From Scilla litardierei (Eukaryota > Streptophyta > Magnoliopsida > Asparagales > Asparagaceae), in assembly GCA_030789695.1 (NCBI GenBank), contig CM061142.1:358025486-358089485 (forward strand): a stretch of 64,000 nucleotides of DNA, given 5' to 3'. This document shows positions 33,301-43,975 of the stretch, in pieces. Made by a program: the position numbers and the translations under genes. Below the pieces are notes generated by a model. That model saw only the letters and a list, made by a program, of their open reading frames with translations, was not told the origin of the DNA and did not search any database. Every line of letters begins with the position of its first letter. Position 1 is the stretch's first letter.

Positions 33301-33571
33301 CCTGGACTTCGCGGCGTTCAGTCAAGAGTGCAGCGGCAGCCAGAGCTTCAGAAATGGGGTGTCGTTGACCCTGGGCCTCCAGCAGCACACCGGAGGAGGG
33401 ATGGGCCTGTCATTTTCGCCGACGTCTCATCAGCAGTCGGTTTTCTACTCGAGAGAGCAGATGGAGGATTGCCAGCCGGCCCAGTTATCGATTTTAGACG
33501 GAGATCAAGGGCAGAACCTGCCCTATATGAATTTGATGGGGTCCCAATTGCTGCATGATTTGGCTGGCTGA
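27559..33571 (+). CDS. BEL1-like (BELL/TALE) homeodomain transcription factor, 4 exons, 551 aa
   Basis: Exons 27559-28182, 28830-29212, 32749-32809 and 32984-33571 join in frame at GT-AG borders. The 61-bp third exon, coding homeodomain helices 1-2, is typical of plant BELL genes. In order: an N-terminal ZIBEL-type motif (LSLSL, residues 99-103); a SKY-like box ([16 protein letters not shown], about 141-156); a BELL domain (about 189-262, [18 protein letters not shown]... to ...[11 protein letters not shown]); a TALE homeodomain (about 312-374) with PYP at the loop and [17 protein letters not shown]; and a C-terminal ZIBEL motif (GVSLTLGLQ, about 481-489). BELL proteins heterodimerise with KNOX proteins and bind DNA in the nucleus to control meristem and organ development. 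No frameshift or stop is present, so it appears functional. Intron 2 (3.5 kb) is packed with transposons. I do not assign a specific BLH number. Confidence 0.95.
29618..29730 (+). mobile_element. tRNA-derived SINE in BELL intron 2
   Basis: Pol III box A TGGCCGAGTGG (29636-29646) and box B AGATCGAATCC (29688-29698) are spaced like a tRNA promoter. The element ends in ACCAAAAAAAAA. The 7-bp target duplication ATATTGT occurs at 29611-29617 and 29731-29737. It has no tRNA cloverleaf, so it is a SINE and not a tRNA gene. Confidence 0.85.
29802..30110 (-). mobile_element. Two Helitron-like 3' termini in the same orientation
   Basis: On the minus strand one terminus reads hairpin (CCGTGCCC gaa GGGCACGG, 30029-30047), then CAATTA, then CTAG at 30018-30021 followed by T. 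This is the Helitron 3'-end pattern. About 216 bp to the left a second, weaker copy (CCCGtcCGGG hairpin, CTAG at about 29803) is found, and both share GCAAATGCGGAGAGAAGCGG just inside (29828 and 30067). The 5' TC ends were not located. Confidence 0.6.
30325..30382. repeat. (TA)n microsatellite in BELL intron 2
   Basis: A pure TA run of about 29 units, next to a region that resembles mobile-element sequence. Confidence 0.97.
30815..31020. mobile_element. Fold-back (MITE-like) element in BELL intron 2
   Basis: Left-arm blocks TAGTTAAGCTACATATA and AGTTCACTCTCTCATATTTT (30845-30890) recur inverted at about 30965-31015 (AGAGTGAACT, TATATGTAGCTTAACCACAT). This gives a stem of about 60 bp with mismatches. 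A related direct copy of part of it lies at about 30690-30770. Confidence 0.5.
31116..32124. mobile_element. Mutator-like element (MULE) with 9-bp TSD, possible Pack-MULE
   Basis: The outermost inverted ends are GAGTGTTGTTAATTGCAC (31116) and its complement ending at 32124. The similarity continues inward for about 130 bp as long diverged TIRs. The target duplication TTACAAAAT is exact at 31107-31115 and 32125-32133. Long TIRs with a 9-bp duplication are diagnostic of the Mutator superfamily. The interior has no transposase, only a 109-codon frame, so it is non-autonomous. It lies in intron 2 of the BELL gene. Confidence 0.88.
31575..31904 (-). pseudogene. 109-codon frame inside the MULE, possible captured gene fragment
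   Basis: The minus-strand frame encodes [20 protein letters not shown] followed by a charged stretch with [20 protein letters not shown]. The composition is protein-like and unlike the AT-rich TIRs. I do not recognise the family. A fragment captured from a host gene (Pack-MULE) is the simplest explanation. Confidence 0.4.
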
Positions 33572-34030
33572 CTAAATCAGTGTTAGGGAAGACGACCTCG
33601 CTCTGTCATGAGTCTCATGACCTCCTCTTGTGGCCGGAAGGGCGTCGTTTTTTTCACACACAAAAATAGTGATTGAGAAGGTTCTGAATTGGGACTTACT
33701 AACTAAAGTACGTAATTGATATTTGTGTATAGTTTTGTAGTAGTTGTATTATGTTGTGGGTTGCAGCCTCATGTGTGTTTTTAGAGAGCGTGTGGGATGT
33801 GTGATCTGTGTTTGGTTTGATAGGCATCCTTGATACTACACATAATACATCTTTCTCATTTAATGCCAATGTACAATATTCAATTTGATCGGCCTTTTGT
33901 CACCTGCATTTGGCTTTACTTTGTGAAAATTATTATGATCCATGTATCTTCTCTAAACAAATCTTCCTCCTTGAGTGTTATAGATTGCCAACTTTCGTAT
34001 AATTATGAGTGCAGACATTCTATTTAATAG
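33572..34030 (+). other. 3' UTR and downstream flank of the BELL gene
   Basis: AT/GT-rich with no ORF of note, up to the LTR edge at 34031. It probably includes the BELL 3' UTR and polyadenylation region; I could not choose a signal with confidence. Confidence 0.5.
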
Positions 34031-34454
34031 TGGTCCTGACAGCGGAAATCAATTTTGAGTTCTTATCACATATAGATGGTTACTGAATCAGAAGGCAAAA
34101 AAAGGGAAGTGCTAATTTTATTTATGTACAATTGTAAAGTTTTGATGAATTTCATAAAGGTTGCTGCACCATGATTCAGACATGCATTACACACAACAAA
34201 ATTTTAAAGGAGAGTACAGAGAACTACTATTAAATCACAAAGATATATATATTCTTCTTCTCTTGCTTTCTAAAACAGAATTCAATTCCTTTTATAAACT
34301 CTTCACACAAAACATGTTCTTAAATGCAGTGAAAGCAGAATACTAAACATCAGACCCTTGGTTACCAAACTCCTAAGAACTCCAAAAGACATGTAACCTT
34401 CATCATTTAAAAGCTAGACTTTAAGAAGACATTTATTTGAAAGATCATGCACCA
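34031..34454 (-). repeat. 3' LTR of the degenerate Copia element
   Basis: Minus-strand start TGGTGCATGATC follows the polypurine tract. The end ...TCAGGACCA gives 4-bp inverted termini. The size (424 bp) suits Tork/TNT1-type elements. Confidence 0.75.
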
Positions 34455-34508
34455 CTACTTGCCCCTTTAACTTCTCATTTAATATTTCAATAAAAACTGG
34501 GTTTGAGT

Positions 34509-37500
34509 TTATTCTTTAACAAATTCCTCCTTTAAACTCAAACATTTTACATCCTTCATTCCAAGCATCATCTTTAAATTTTCAAACAACACTGTTGGTA
34601 GCGGCTTTGTAAAGATATCAGCCACTTGGTCACGACTTGCAACGTGACTCATTCGCACATTGCCTTCCTTCACATGCTCCTGAATAAAATGAAAACAAAC
34701 ATCTATATGCTTACTCCTCTCATGGTGCACCGGATTCTTTGCCAACTCAATTGCTGATTTGTTGTCGACTAGTATCTTGGTTGCCTCGTGTTGCTGGAGT
34801 TTTAATTCATATAGTAAATTTCTTAGCCATATTGCGTGGCACACACATAAAGATGTTGCCACATACTCTGCCTCACATGTTGACCATGTCACTATTTGCT
34901 GCTTCTTTGATAGCCATGTGAAAGCCGTATCTCCCATCTAAAACACATATCCAGATGTGCTTTTCCGATCATCTACATCTTCGCACCAATCACTATTGGA
35001 GTAACCCACCAGTTTGTCGTCATTTCTCTTTGAGTAGAGTAACCCGAGTGATTCTGTTCCTCGGATATATCGCAGAATCCTCTTAATAGCCTTCAAATGC
35101 AAGTATTTCGGCTCCTCAATGATCAGACTCACTATGCCGACACTATATGCAATGTTCGGCCTTGTGCATGTGAGATACAGTAGACTTCCAACCAAACTCC
35201 GGTATTTGCTTGCATCCACATGATCTCCTCCCTCAAACTTAGAGAGCTTTGTACCGAGTTCCATCGGTGTTGTTATTGAGTTGCACTCTTCCATCTTATT
35301 CTTCTTCAAAATGTCTTTTGCATATGCCTCTTGTGACACAAATATTCCAGATTTTCTTTGTCTAACCTCAAGACCGAGGAAGCATTTCATCAACCCCAAA
35401 TCTGTCATTTCAAACTCCCGAGTCATAGCCTCTTTAAAAACTTTTATCATCTCCTCATTATTCCCCATGAATATAAGATCATCAACATAAAGAGCTACAA
35501 ACAAAAACATAACTTCTGCTTTCTTTACGTACAGTGCATGCTCGTAGGGACATTGTATGCACCCATTCTCCTTGAAGTAGGTGTCGATCTGGGTGTTTCA
35601 TGCTCGAGGTACTTGCTTCAGCCCATACAACGCCTTTCTTAACTTCAACACTTTACTTCCTATCTGGCCTTCGTGTATCCGGGTAGTTGCTCCACATATA
35701 CTTCGAGCACACCATTTAAAAATGTTGACTTGACATCCATTTGATAGATCGGCCACTTAAATTGTTCCGCTTGGGATATAAGAAGTCTGATTATGTTCAT
35801 CCTCACAACTGGGGCAAAAACTTCGTCATAGTCGATCCCCGCCTTTTGTCTATAGCCTTTCGCAACTAGTTGTGCCTTATACCTTTCTATCTCACCATGG
35901 GTATTCATCTTCTTCTAATATACCCATTTTACTCCTATGGGTCGATGTCCTTCTGGCAGCTCTACCAAATCCCAAGTTTCATTTCTTTCGATCGCCCTTA
36001 TCTTGCAGCTTGCCATTTCTTATCTCTCACCGCATCTTCAAAATTAATATTTTCAGTATCAGCCAAAAGACATACCAGCTGTACTTCGCTTGTCGACTCG
36101 TATATGTCTTGTAAACTTCGCATCTTCGGTAGTCTCGACTCTTCTTCTTCATCGGATGTTTGAGTAATCGATGGTGTCATTATCGGTGCAGCGGTTGATG
36201 GTTCTCCATTTTCTACCTTTTGTGTCACCACCTTTTGGTTGTTCCAATCCCATGAACTTTCTTCACTTACCTACACATCTCGGCTCACAATCACTTTCTT
36301 TTCAATTGGGTCGAATAATTTGAAAGCTTTTGTTTTCTCGTCATACCCGATGAATACATACCTCTTGCTCTTATCATCTAGTTTGGTTCTTCTTTGAGCT
36401 GGTATATGTGCATAAGCCACACTACCAAATACCTTAAAGTGAGATACGGTCGGTTTATGTCCGCTCCAAACTTCCTGCAGTGTTTGATCCCCCCAACTTT
36501 GCATGTGGGCACCGGTTTTGCACATACATGGCACATTGCACTGCTTCTGCCCAAAAGTCTTTCGACATGTCTTTGCGCTTCAACATCGACCGAACCATAT
36601 CAAGAATAGTTCGGTTCTTCCTCTCGGCCACACCGTTTTGCTGAGGAGAGTAAGGCGCGGTTAAGAATCTCTTGATCCATTGTTCCTCGCAATAGCTCAT
36701 GAAGGCGGTTGACATGTACTCTCCGCCTCTATCTGATCGTAAGGCCTTGATATAAAGATCAGTCGTCTTCTATACTAACATCTTGAATTTCTTCAACATC
36801 TCGAATGCCTCAGACTTTTCCTTCAAAGTAAACCCACGTTTTCCTTGTATAATCATCAATGAAAGTAATGAAATACCTCTTCTCGCTGAATGACTTTTGT
36901 GTGATAGGGCCGCATATGTCGGTGTGTATCAACTCGAGTTGCCTCCTTGCATGATATTCGGCCTTCTTTGGAAAAGTATTCCTCACTTGTTTGCCGAGTA
37001 CACACACCTCACAAAATTTCTTGATGTAATCCATGTCTGATAGCCCGTGTACCATATCCTTCTTTGCTAACTCTTGTAGGCCGTCGTAATTAAAGTGTCC
37101 GAATCATAGGTGCCACAGCGAAGCTTTATCCTCCATGTTGACTTGCAAACACCTTTCTCGCACATTCCTCAAGTTGAGTCTGAACATTCGATTCTTGGCC
37201 ATATCCACCTATGCAAGCAACCGAACATTTTTGTCCTTTAGATGCATCATCCGGTCTTTCATGAAAACCGAATATCCCATCTCCACTAGTTGACCCATGC
37301 TCAGGATGTTACTCTTCAAGTCAGGCACATAATAGACATCCTCAATAGATCCAACTTTACCATCTTTTTGAGAAAAACATATTTTATCTCGCCTTTTCAC
37401 TTGAACCTCTGACGCATCTCCAAATGTCATGTGCCCATCCTCTATCTCTTGCATCTCCACAAAGAGGTATTTGTGCCTGCACATATGATTACTAGCGCTG

Positions 37501-38416
37501 GTATCAAGATACCACACCGTGTCACCTTCCGAAGCGATGTCTTTGTAGGACATCATGAGTACACCGTCGTCTCTTGTCTCCTATTCTGCAATTAGATTAG
37601 CATTTTCTCTTACCTTTTTCTCAGAAGTGCACACTTTTGCATAGTGCCCATACTTGTCGCAGTTGTAGCAAACGACATTTGAATAATAATCTTTTGCGTA
37701 GTGTCCATACTTGCCGCAGTTGTAGCACTCGACAATTGAATGATTTGACCGGCCGCCTATCCCACGGCCACGTCCTTGACCATGCCAATTCTGTTGGCTT
37801 GGCTGACCCGTTTTCTTCGAAGTTGTTTCCATGTCTTTGGCTTTCGCCACGACCTAAGCCACGACCTCCACGGCCACGTCCCCTTCCTCGGTTTTGTTGT
37901 GCGTACATCGCCTTGTCCTCCTTGATAGTTGCTTTTGCTTGTAAGGCCTCCTTAAGCGTCTCTTGTTTCTTCTTCTTCCATTGTTCATTTGCTTCAAGAG
38001 AACCAGCTAGACCATTGACTGTCAGCTCTTTCAAATTCTTCGACTCCTTAATTGTGCAAACAATGTACTCGAAATTCTCGGTCAATGACCGTAGAGTTTT
38101 ATCCACCACCCTTGCATCGGTTAGGGTTTCTCCATCGTGTTTAAGTTGATTCACCACGGTTTGCACACGCGCGATGTAGTCAGATATTCCTTGCGACTCC
38201 TTCATCTTCATGTTTTCCAACTCGCCTCGAAGAGTTTGAAGCCGCACTTGTTTAACTTGATCGACATCCTTGAAGACCTTCTCCAAAGTGGCCCACGCTT
38301 CCTTTGAAGTTGTTGCACCGGCAATTTTCTCGAAGCCCGACTCATCCAACGCTTGGAACAAGACGTAGAGAGCGATCTTGTCTTTCATACGCGTTTCTTT
38401 CAACGCCTTTATCTAA
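34509..38416 (-). pseudogene. Copia gag-pol remnant with multiple stops and frameshifts
   Basis: Recognisable in order on the minus strand: a UBN2-type gag segment (38403-37860, SKEAWATLEKVFKDVDQVKQ); two zinc knuckles (CYNCGKYGHYAKDY, which has lost its last Cys, and CYNCDKYGHYAKVC intact); a protease site WYLDTSASNHM where the usual DTG reads DTS; the integrase zinc-binding end (FCEVCVLGKQ); the integrase core (PYSPQQNGVAERKNRTILDM); RT parts (YKAQLVAKGYRQKAGIDYDE, YVDDLIFMGN); and RNase H (DWCEDVDDRKSTSG, STCEAEYVAT). The frame changes between most blocks (for example near 37850, 36715, 35910, 35510, 34938), so no polyprotein can be made. Confidence 0.92.
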
Positions 38417-38419
38417 TTT

Positions 38420-40840
38420 TGTAACGACCCGTATTCGTCAATACATCTATTTACGTATTTCACGTATTTTCTCATTTCAAATGTATTTTATAATGGTTAG
38501 TCAGGAGTTTTATATCAAAAGTGATTTCAAAATTATTTATAAAAATATCTTGAAGCATCAAACTAGTTATGGTGTATTTCAGTAAGTTCGAGTTTCATCA
38601 AATACCTCTAAATAATTTTTATAATAACTCATTTTTAATTATTAATGATTTAGCGGAATGAATTAATTTTCTATAAAAACATCATCAAAACGATTTCAAA
38701 CTTCTACAGTGTGATTCTATATTGCTTCAGGGCTCTCCATATTAATTTCGTAATTTTCTGAAATCAAATTGACCTAAAACCCGCAAGCCCGTATTCTAAA
38801 TGTTTTGGCCCAAAACTAGTATCTCCGTAGCTTAAACTTTAAAATGGATCTCGTATTTGTGATCCTCGCGATGATACGAATCTGTGGCTATGTTTTCGTA
38901 ATTTTTCGGAGTTGTATACGAAAACGGGGTTTTATTCCTCCGTTTTTACTAATTACATCCCCTAATGACTTTTTACTCTTACTAATCACTTTTACTTTCA
39001 CCCTATCCCCTAACCTACACCCATCAACCCACCGTTTTTGCTCGTCAGATCCAACATCCCTCTAACACTTCCCCCACACCTATTATCTCCTTCCACCCTC
39101 TTTATTTGGCAACAACCCTCACCAAACCAAATTAATACCATATATTATTAATTCTTAAAACCCTATATAATAAACCCACTCCCATCTCCAAAAATAACCC
39201 AGGACACACACAGCCCTCTCATCTCTCGTTCGAAACCACCACCACCACCGAAACCGCACTCTCTCAAACTCTCTCCCTCTCTCAACTCTCGTTCTCTCTC
39301 CCTAACCCCCGACCCTCCTCGCCTTACCTGTGCTCGGACCATCGCTCGTCATCCTCTGCCTTCCTCCGACAAGGTACCCCCCCCCCCGCGCCGTAGCACA
39401 CACCCCGAATGCCTTACTCTCCCTCTCCCCACGTTCACACCCCTCCGATGGCCTTCGTCGCCTCCGCCTCCGCCCTCCTTCACCGCCGTACCCCAAAGCT
39501 GCCTTCCGCTATTCCGACAAGGCACCAGCCCCACTCTGACGAGCCCTGTAGCGCCCCTACAAAGCCACCCCCACGTCGCCATCGACAACCTCCAAGAGCC
39601 ACGCCTCTGCCTCGCTGGCCTCAAGTGCCGCCCACTCGCTCTCTGCCTCTCTCCCCTGAGCTCCGTCCTTGTCTCTCCTCCGACCCACGGTGCCTCCAGC
39701 ACTGCCGTCGCGGTCCCTCAGTCGACCAGCGAACCCACGGCCTCCCTCAGCTCCCGCCGCTTGCTCTACCCTCCACCGCCGTCATCACGCCTCCCCACCT
39801 GCCTCTCCCTCTCCTCTCTACCCGTACACGCCGACGAACCTAGCGCCGCCGCCGTCTCCGATGGACCACCACCGCTACTCCCCGCTCTCTCTGACTGCCA
39901 CGAAGTCGCCCGCCTCCGAGCACTCCACCACCGCTGCTTGTGTCGACGTCGCCTACCCCTTCCCACCGTTGCCTGACGCTGCCAGTCATGTTGCCTCGCA
40001 CACCGCCGCTGTCAGCCGCACTCCGCCACCGCCGCCCTGTGGCAACCTTCGTCGAGAGCACACAGCCTCCCTAGCCTATACACGTAGAGGATATAGGGTG
40101 ATTTTTCAAAATCATATTTTAATACGTATTTTACAACGTATTTTCGTATAAATACAGGTATAAACATATTTCTATAATTATAAAATATGGGTTTTCTGAT
40201 GAAAAATTGATAATTAATTATGTACGCCTCAGAAAATTACTAGACCAGGCCCAAAAAATCAGAAATGACGTTTTGGAGCCAATGGCGCTAGTTTCATCTC
40301 AATCAGACGAGTATATTTTCCACAATAAATTTTTAAGCCTAAAATTTAAACATGTCGTTTTCATTTAAAAATTCATAACTTCTTATTTTCGCGTAAACTG
40401 ATATATGGATAAAATATATGTTGTAGTACTCTTCGAGACGGTCGTTTTGACAGCACACTTGAAACTTTCTGATATGTATTTCATCCAGAAAAAATGTTTG
40501 AACAATTACGATACCTAATTAATTAAAATTAGTTTTTAAATTGATTTTGAGCTTTTAAAAATTATAAAAATTAACAGTTGCTTCAGAAAAATATTTCCTT
40601 CTTATGTAAAATTATATTCCTCATATCTAGACTGTATAAAAATTTAGAACGCTTTTCGGCACCGTTTCAATCGATTATAAAATCAAAACGATCAAGCTAA
40701 ATATTTAGAAAATAGGGTGTTCTTTAACCGATCGTTTCTTGTGTGTGCGGGTACCGATTCTCGTGCATTAGCACCCTTGAAAGCTCTAGCTCTAGTCCCG
40801 GCTTACTACCACAACCTCGAAACTGTAAGTCACACTGAAT
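38420..40840. repeat. LTR-like sequence (TGTAACGACCCG start) with GC-rich promoter-proximal region
   Basis: It starts TGTAACGACCCGTATTCG exactly at the break in the Copia gag, a terminus common in plant Gypsy chromovirus LTRs. CTATATAATAAA (about 39163) is a candidate TATA box. It is followed by CT-rich leader-like sequence and about 780 bp of GC-rich, Pro/Ser/Arg-coding low-complexity sequence (39300-40080), then AT-rich DNA. I could not find the CA end or a matching TSD, so LTR status is inferred. Confidence 0.5.
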
Positions 40841-41868
40841 TCTAACTTTAGAAATTTAGATAGTGTACTTAATGGAAATACAGCATGCTCGAAGTATGGG
40901 ATCGGTATCATAGTTGTTGAACTTCAAACCATTGCTCAGGTCTGACATTCTCTGTTGAGACTTCTGCCTTGACTTTTCAATAAGCGAAGCTCTTTGGAGT
41001 GTTGTTAATGCCTTTGAATATCTCTGGAGTGAGACCATTATGCATAACTCTATTGGTATGTAAGTCACTTTAATTCTAAATTTAGAAATTCAGATAGTGT
41101 ACTCGTATTAACTTAGGACATGACATATAGCCTCAGAAAAGTTATTGATTTGAACAGATGACTAGAGACCTAACTAAATAGGAAACAGATCAATTGCAAG
41201 AACGACTTTGACTTGAACTCGCGACATTGCCAACTTTCAAATTAAGTGGTTGTTGCACATGACCACCTACTTGGGTAAACTGTGTACTAATTGAAAACCA
41301 CATGCTCGAGGCATGAAATCAACATCTTTGTTGGACTTCTCTTTATCCTTAACTTTTGGTTTTTCAATAAGTAAATCAATCAATGGTCCTGCTTTAACTA
41401 TCATAGTAAACATGGAACATCATGTTGCTTGTCACTTAAACATCATGCATGGACTTTGGTTGCACTTATTGCTTGATTGCTCACGTTTTAATAGTCATAT
41501 CAATTGCTGCATGACATGTATATGACTCATGAATGGTCGAATGGAATATCTTGTGTGGAATATCTTGTGGTACATCTCATGGAATATCTTGTGATACATC
41601 TTGTGGAACATCTTATGGAACATCCCGTAATAAACAGATACTTGATACTCATCACAAACACTTGGGGTTTTGGGGTAACTTATAATTGCGAAAGTGCAGG
41701 AGCGACTAGTCCAGGCTTTGTTGTCACCGTGAGGGTTCTAGCAACCCATCACAGTAGCCGGTGACCAATTCACAGATCACAAATTCTTGAACAGTATTCA
41801 TAGCACAGTTCACCCAGGTAGCACCCGTGGTAAGAGATGGACTCTTGGTTGCTCACTGTATTTCCCTT
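40841..41868. repeat. Unassigned region with imperfect direct duplications
   Basis: TCTAACTTTAGAAATTTAGA followed by TAGTGTAC (about 40842-40868) recurs at about 41073-41102. The following block, with GCATGCTCGAAGTATG and GTTGAACTTC (40882-40925), recurs diverged at about 41300-41338. No gene is seen. Short GGAATATCTTGTG repeats occur at 41540-41620. Confidence 0.5.
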
Positions 41869-42430
41869 CACTATAACAAAACTAGTCATTTACACCTTCT
41901 TAAAAAAGTTGTAATAAGGGTACGACAACTTTTTAATAAACGTTGTAATATGCGAAGTTGTAATAGGTTCGGCTCCTACGACAACTTTTTCTGCATGTTG
42001 TAAGAAAACGTTGTAATAGATAAATATTACAACTTTTAATAAATGTTGTGTAAACTTCTATTACAACTTTTAATAAACGTTGTGTAAAAGTTTATTACAT
42101 CTATTATAAAAGGTTTTGTAAAGGAATATTACAACTCTTTTCAAAAGTTGTGTAAACTACTATTACAACTTTTATAAAAGGTTGTATAAATATATATTAC
42201 AACTTTTAGTAAACGTGGTGTAAACTTCTATTACAACTTTTAATAAATGTTGTGTAAACTTTTATTACAACCTTTATAAAAGGTTGTGTAAAGAGATATT
42301 ACAACTTTTAATAAACGCTGTGAAAACTTTTTTTACAACCTTTATAAAAGGTTGTCAAAACCTCTATTACAACTAATTTAAATAGTTGTTTAAAACTCTA
42401 CTACAACTTTTATAAAAAGTTGCAGAAAAA
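41869..42430 (+). mobile_element. CACTA-like transposon end with reiterated hairpin subterminal repeats
   Basis: CACTATAACAAAACTAGTCA at 41869 resembles the CACTA/En-Spm terminus. About 500 bp follow in which TTACAACTTTTATAAAAGGTTGT-like units (ACAAC...GTTGT imperfect hairpins) recur roughly every 34-36 bp, like CACTA subterminal repeats. I did not find the opposite TAGTG end or a 3-bp TSD, so the element is truncated or its other end lies in unrecognised sequence. Confidence 0.6.
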
Positions 42431-43664
42431 GCACAAAAGTAAAAAAAATTACGCGGTTGCAGCTGTTCCAAATAAACACACACAATATCATTATTAGTTT
42501 TTAGCCACAAAACTAAGAATAAGTAATGATCCTTAATAATGATCCACATGTCAGAAATCTCAAAATATTCCATTATTCCAAAAGAGTCTACATGTCAAAA
42601 ATCTCAAAGTATTTATTAGGCTTCAATTCTTATGTGTGCCCCCCTAATGATGGTCTCCCAGATGCACTCCATAAAATTACAAGTCCTCACTGGTCTTGAT
42701 TTATTAGAGTACTGCTCTCCGGTGCTCAGTCAATTCTACTGCATCCTTCGTCGTGCTACATCAGCTGCTCCATCCACCTATTCATTTGACTACTTCAATG
42801 GTGTGAGAAAACACCTGTAAAGAAAAATACTAACAAATGAATATGGATATTTTCATAACTTTATATCTAACCGAATGACCGCATTAATACAACTAGTGTG
42901 ATAATACTACAAGCATGTCGATGGATGATAATCCTGTAATGTGTGTCGGAATCAAGAACCTGATACCACTGATAAGAACCTGACATCCGATGATTATGTG
43001 GATATGCCTTCCCAGCATGCTAACCAGCAATAGAGATTTGGTTAAAAGGGATAGCATGGATTATAAGGTTAGAAGCTTTAAACCCGTTGCCTTTTAAACG
43101 TATATAGTCCCTGGGCTCGCAGTGAACCTGCAAATATATCCCTATTAAAAAAATTCGAGCCACACGCATCTGCACATCATCGTACAACTGCACGTACATC
43201 TCCGTCAATGTTAAAGAATAGTTTCTACATATTGATATCAGCACAAAATTTCCAGTAGGATTAAAAAAAGTAAACTTGAGGAAAGAAACCAAATCTGATG
43301 CATCAAAATACACATCAAAAGCTACACTAGTTAGTTTAGTTCTCGGCAATAAAAATACCGAACAATCTTCTTATGCTGTCGTCGGGTGAGGACTCGGATG
43401 CAGATTTTTTTGGATAAGAGGACTCGGATGCAAATTTTTCTTTTGTTGGTTTCTTAGAATGCCATTACATAATGATTTCTGTAAGTGTAAGCACCATTTT
43501 CTGATTCACTTGGAAGCAGAAAGTATAAAACAATGTTCAATTGGTAATTTCCAGTATGTCTTTAGCCAACAAAAAAAATTAAGAAGGGCAATCAAATCAC
43601 ACTGAATCATACATGTGCATAGTGTACTATTGTTTGGGCCATTGGCGGCATTTAAGTCTCTTAC
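42431..43664. other. Unassigned; expected location of ABCB intron 3 and following exons
   Basis: A minus-strand frame at 43020-43349 (includes SFLKFTFFNPTGNFVLISIC) looks somewhat protein-like but I do not recognise it. I searched by eye for the next ABCB exon (normally QDIAFFDKET...) and did not find it. Confidence 0.4.
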
Positions 43665-43975
43665 CTTAATATGGTTTTCAAATACAAATTCCTTATTCTC
43701 GCCATATGACTTTCTCCGGTTGCCATCCAACAAGCCACCTCTGATAAATAAAACATCAATACATATTCAGTCGCCAACACTAGCATTTTGCATTTATCAT
43801 GTTCCATGTGGCAGTAATATCAATAGAACTTGACTAACTTACGGAGAAATGACGCCACCCCACTTCCCACAGCTAAGTAGACAAATTCATAGCACACCTG
43901 AAATTATGGGCATTATTAGAAGTGAATACACGGTGCATACACCTACAAATTAATGGACAATGCTAATCGAATAAT

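Larger units (their letters stand above)
34031..38419 (-). mobile_element. Degenerate Ty1/Copia (TNT1/Tork-like) element, 5' end cut off
   Basis: On the minus strand gag, zinc knuckles, protease, integrase, reverse transcriptase and RNase H follow in Copia order. Then come a polypurine tract (GTTAAAGGGGCAAGTAG) and a 424-bp LTR (34454 back to 34031) with TGGT...ACCA inverted ends. The 5' LTR, primer-binding site and gag N-terminus are missing: the gag frame ends at about 38416, exactly where another LTR (TGTAACGACCCG) begins at 38420. Many stops and frameshifts make it an old, dead copy. Confidence 0.92.

Noticed and set aside
39300..40080. Long overlapping GC-rich ORFs on both strands
   Set aside because: Pro/Ser/Arg low-complexity frames open on several frames at once; no domain; downstream of a TATA-like box in LTR-like DNA.
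38415..41868. Complete LTR element with TSD at the Copia gag break
   Set aside because: TGTAACGACCCG start is clear, but no CA end followed by the flanking 5-mer AATTT was found.
41869..42430. miRNA gene cluster
   Set aside because: Hairpins are short, near-identical and directly follow a CACTA-like terminus; subterminal repeats are simpler.
43020..43349. Minus-strand 109-codon ORF as ABCB exon 4
   Set aside because: No similarity to the expected ABCB segment and no suitable splice borders in phase.
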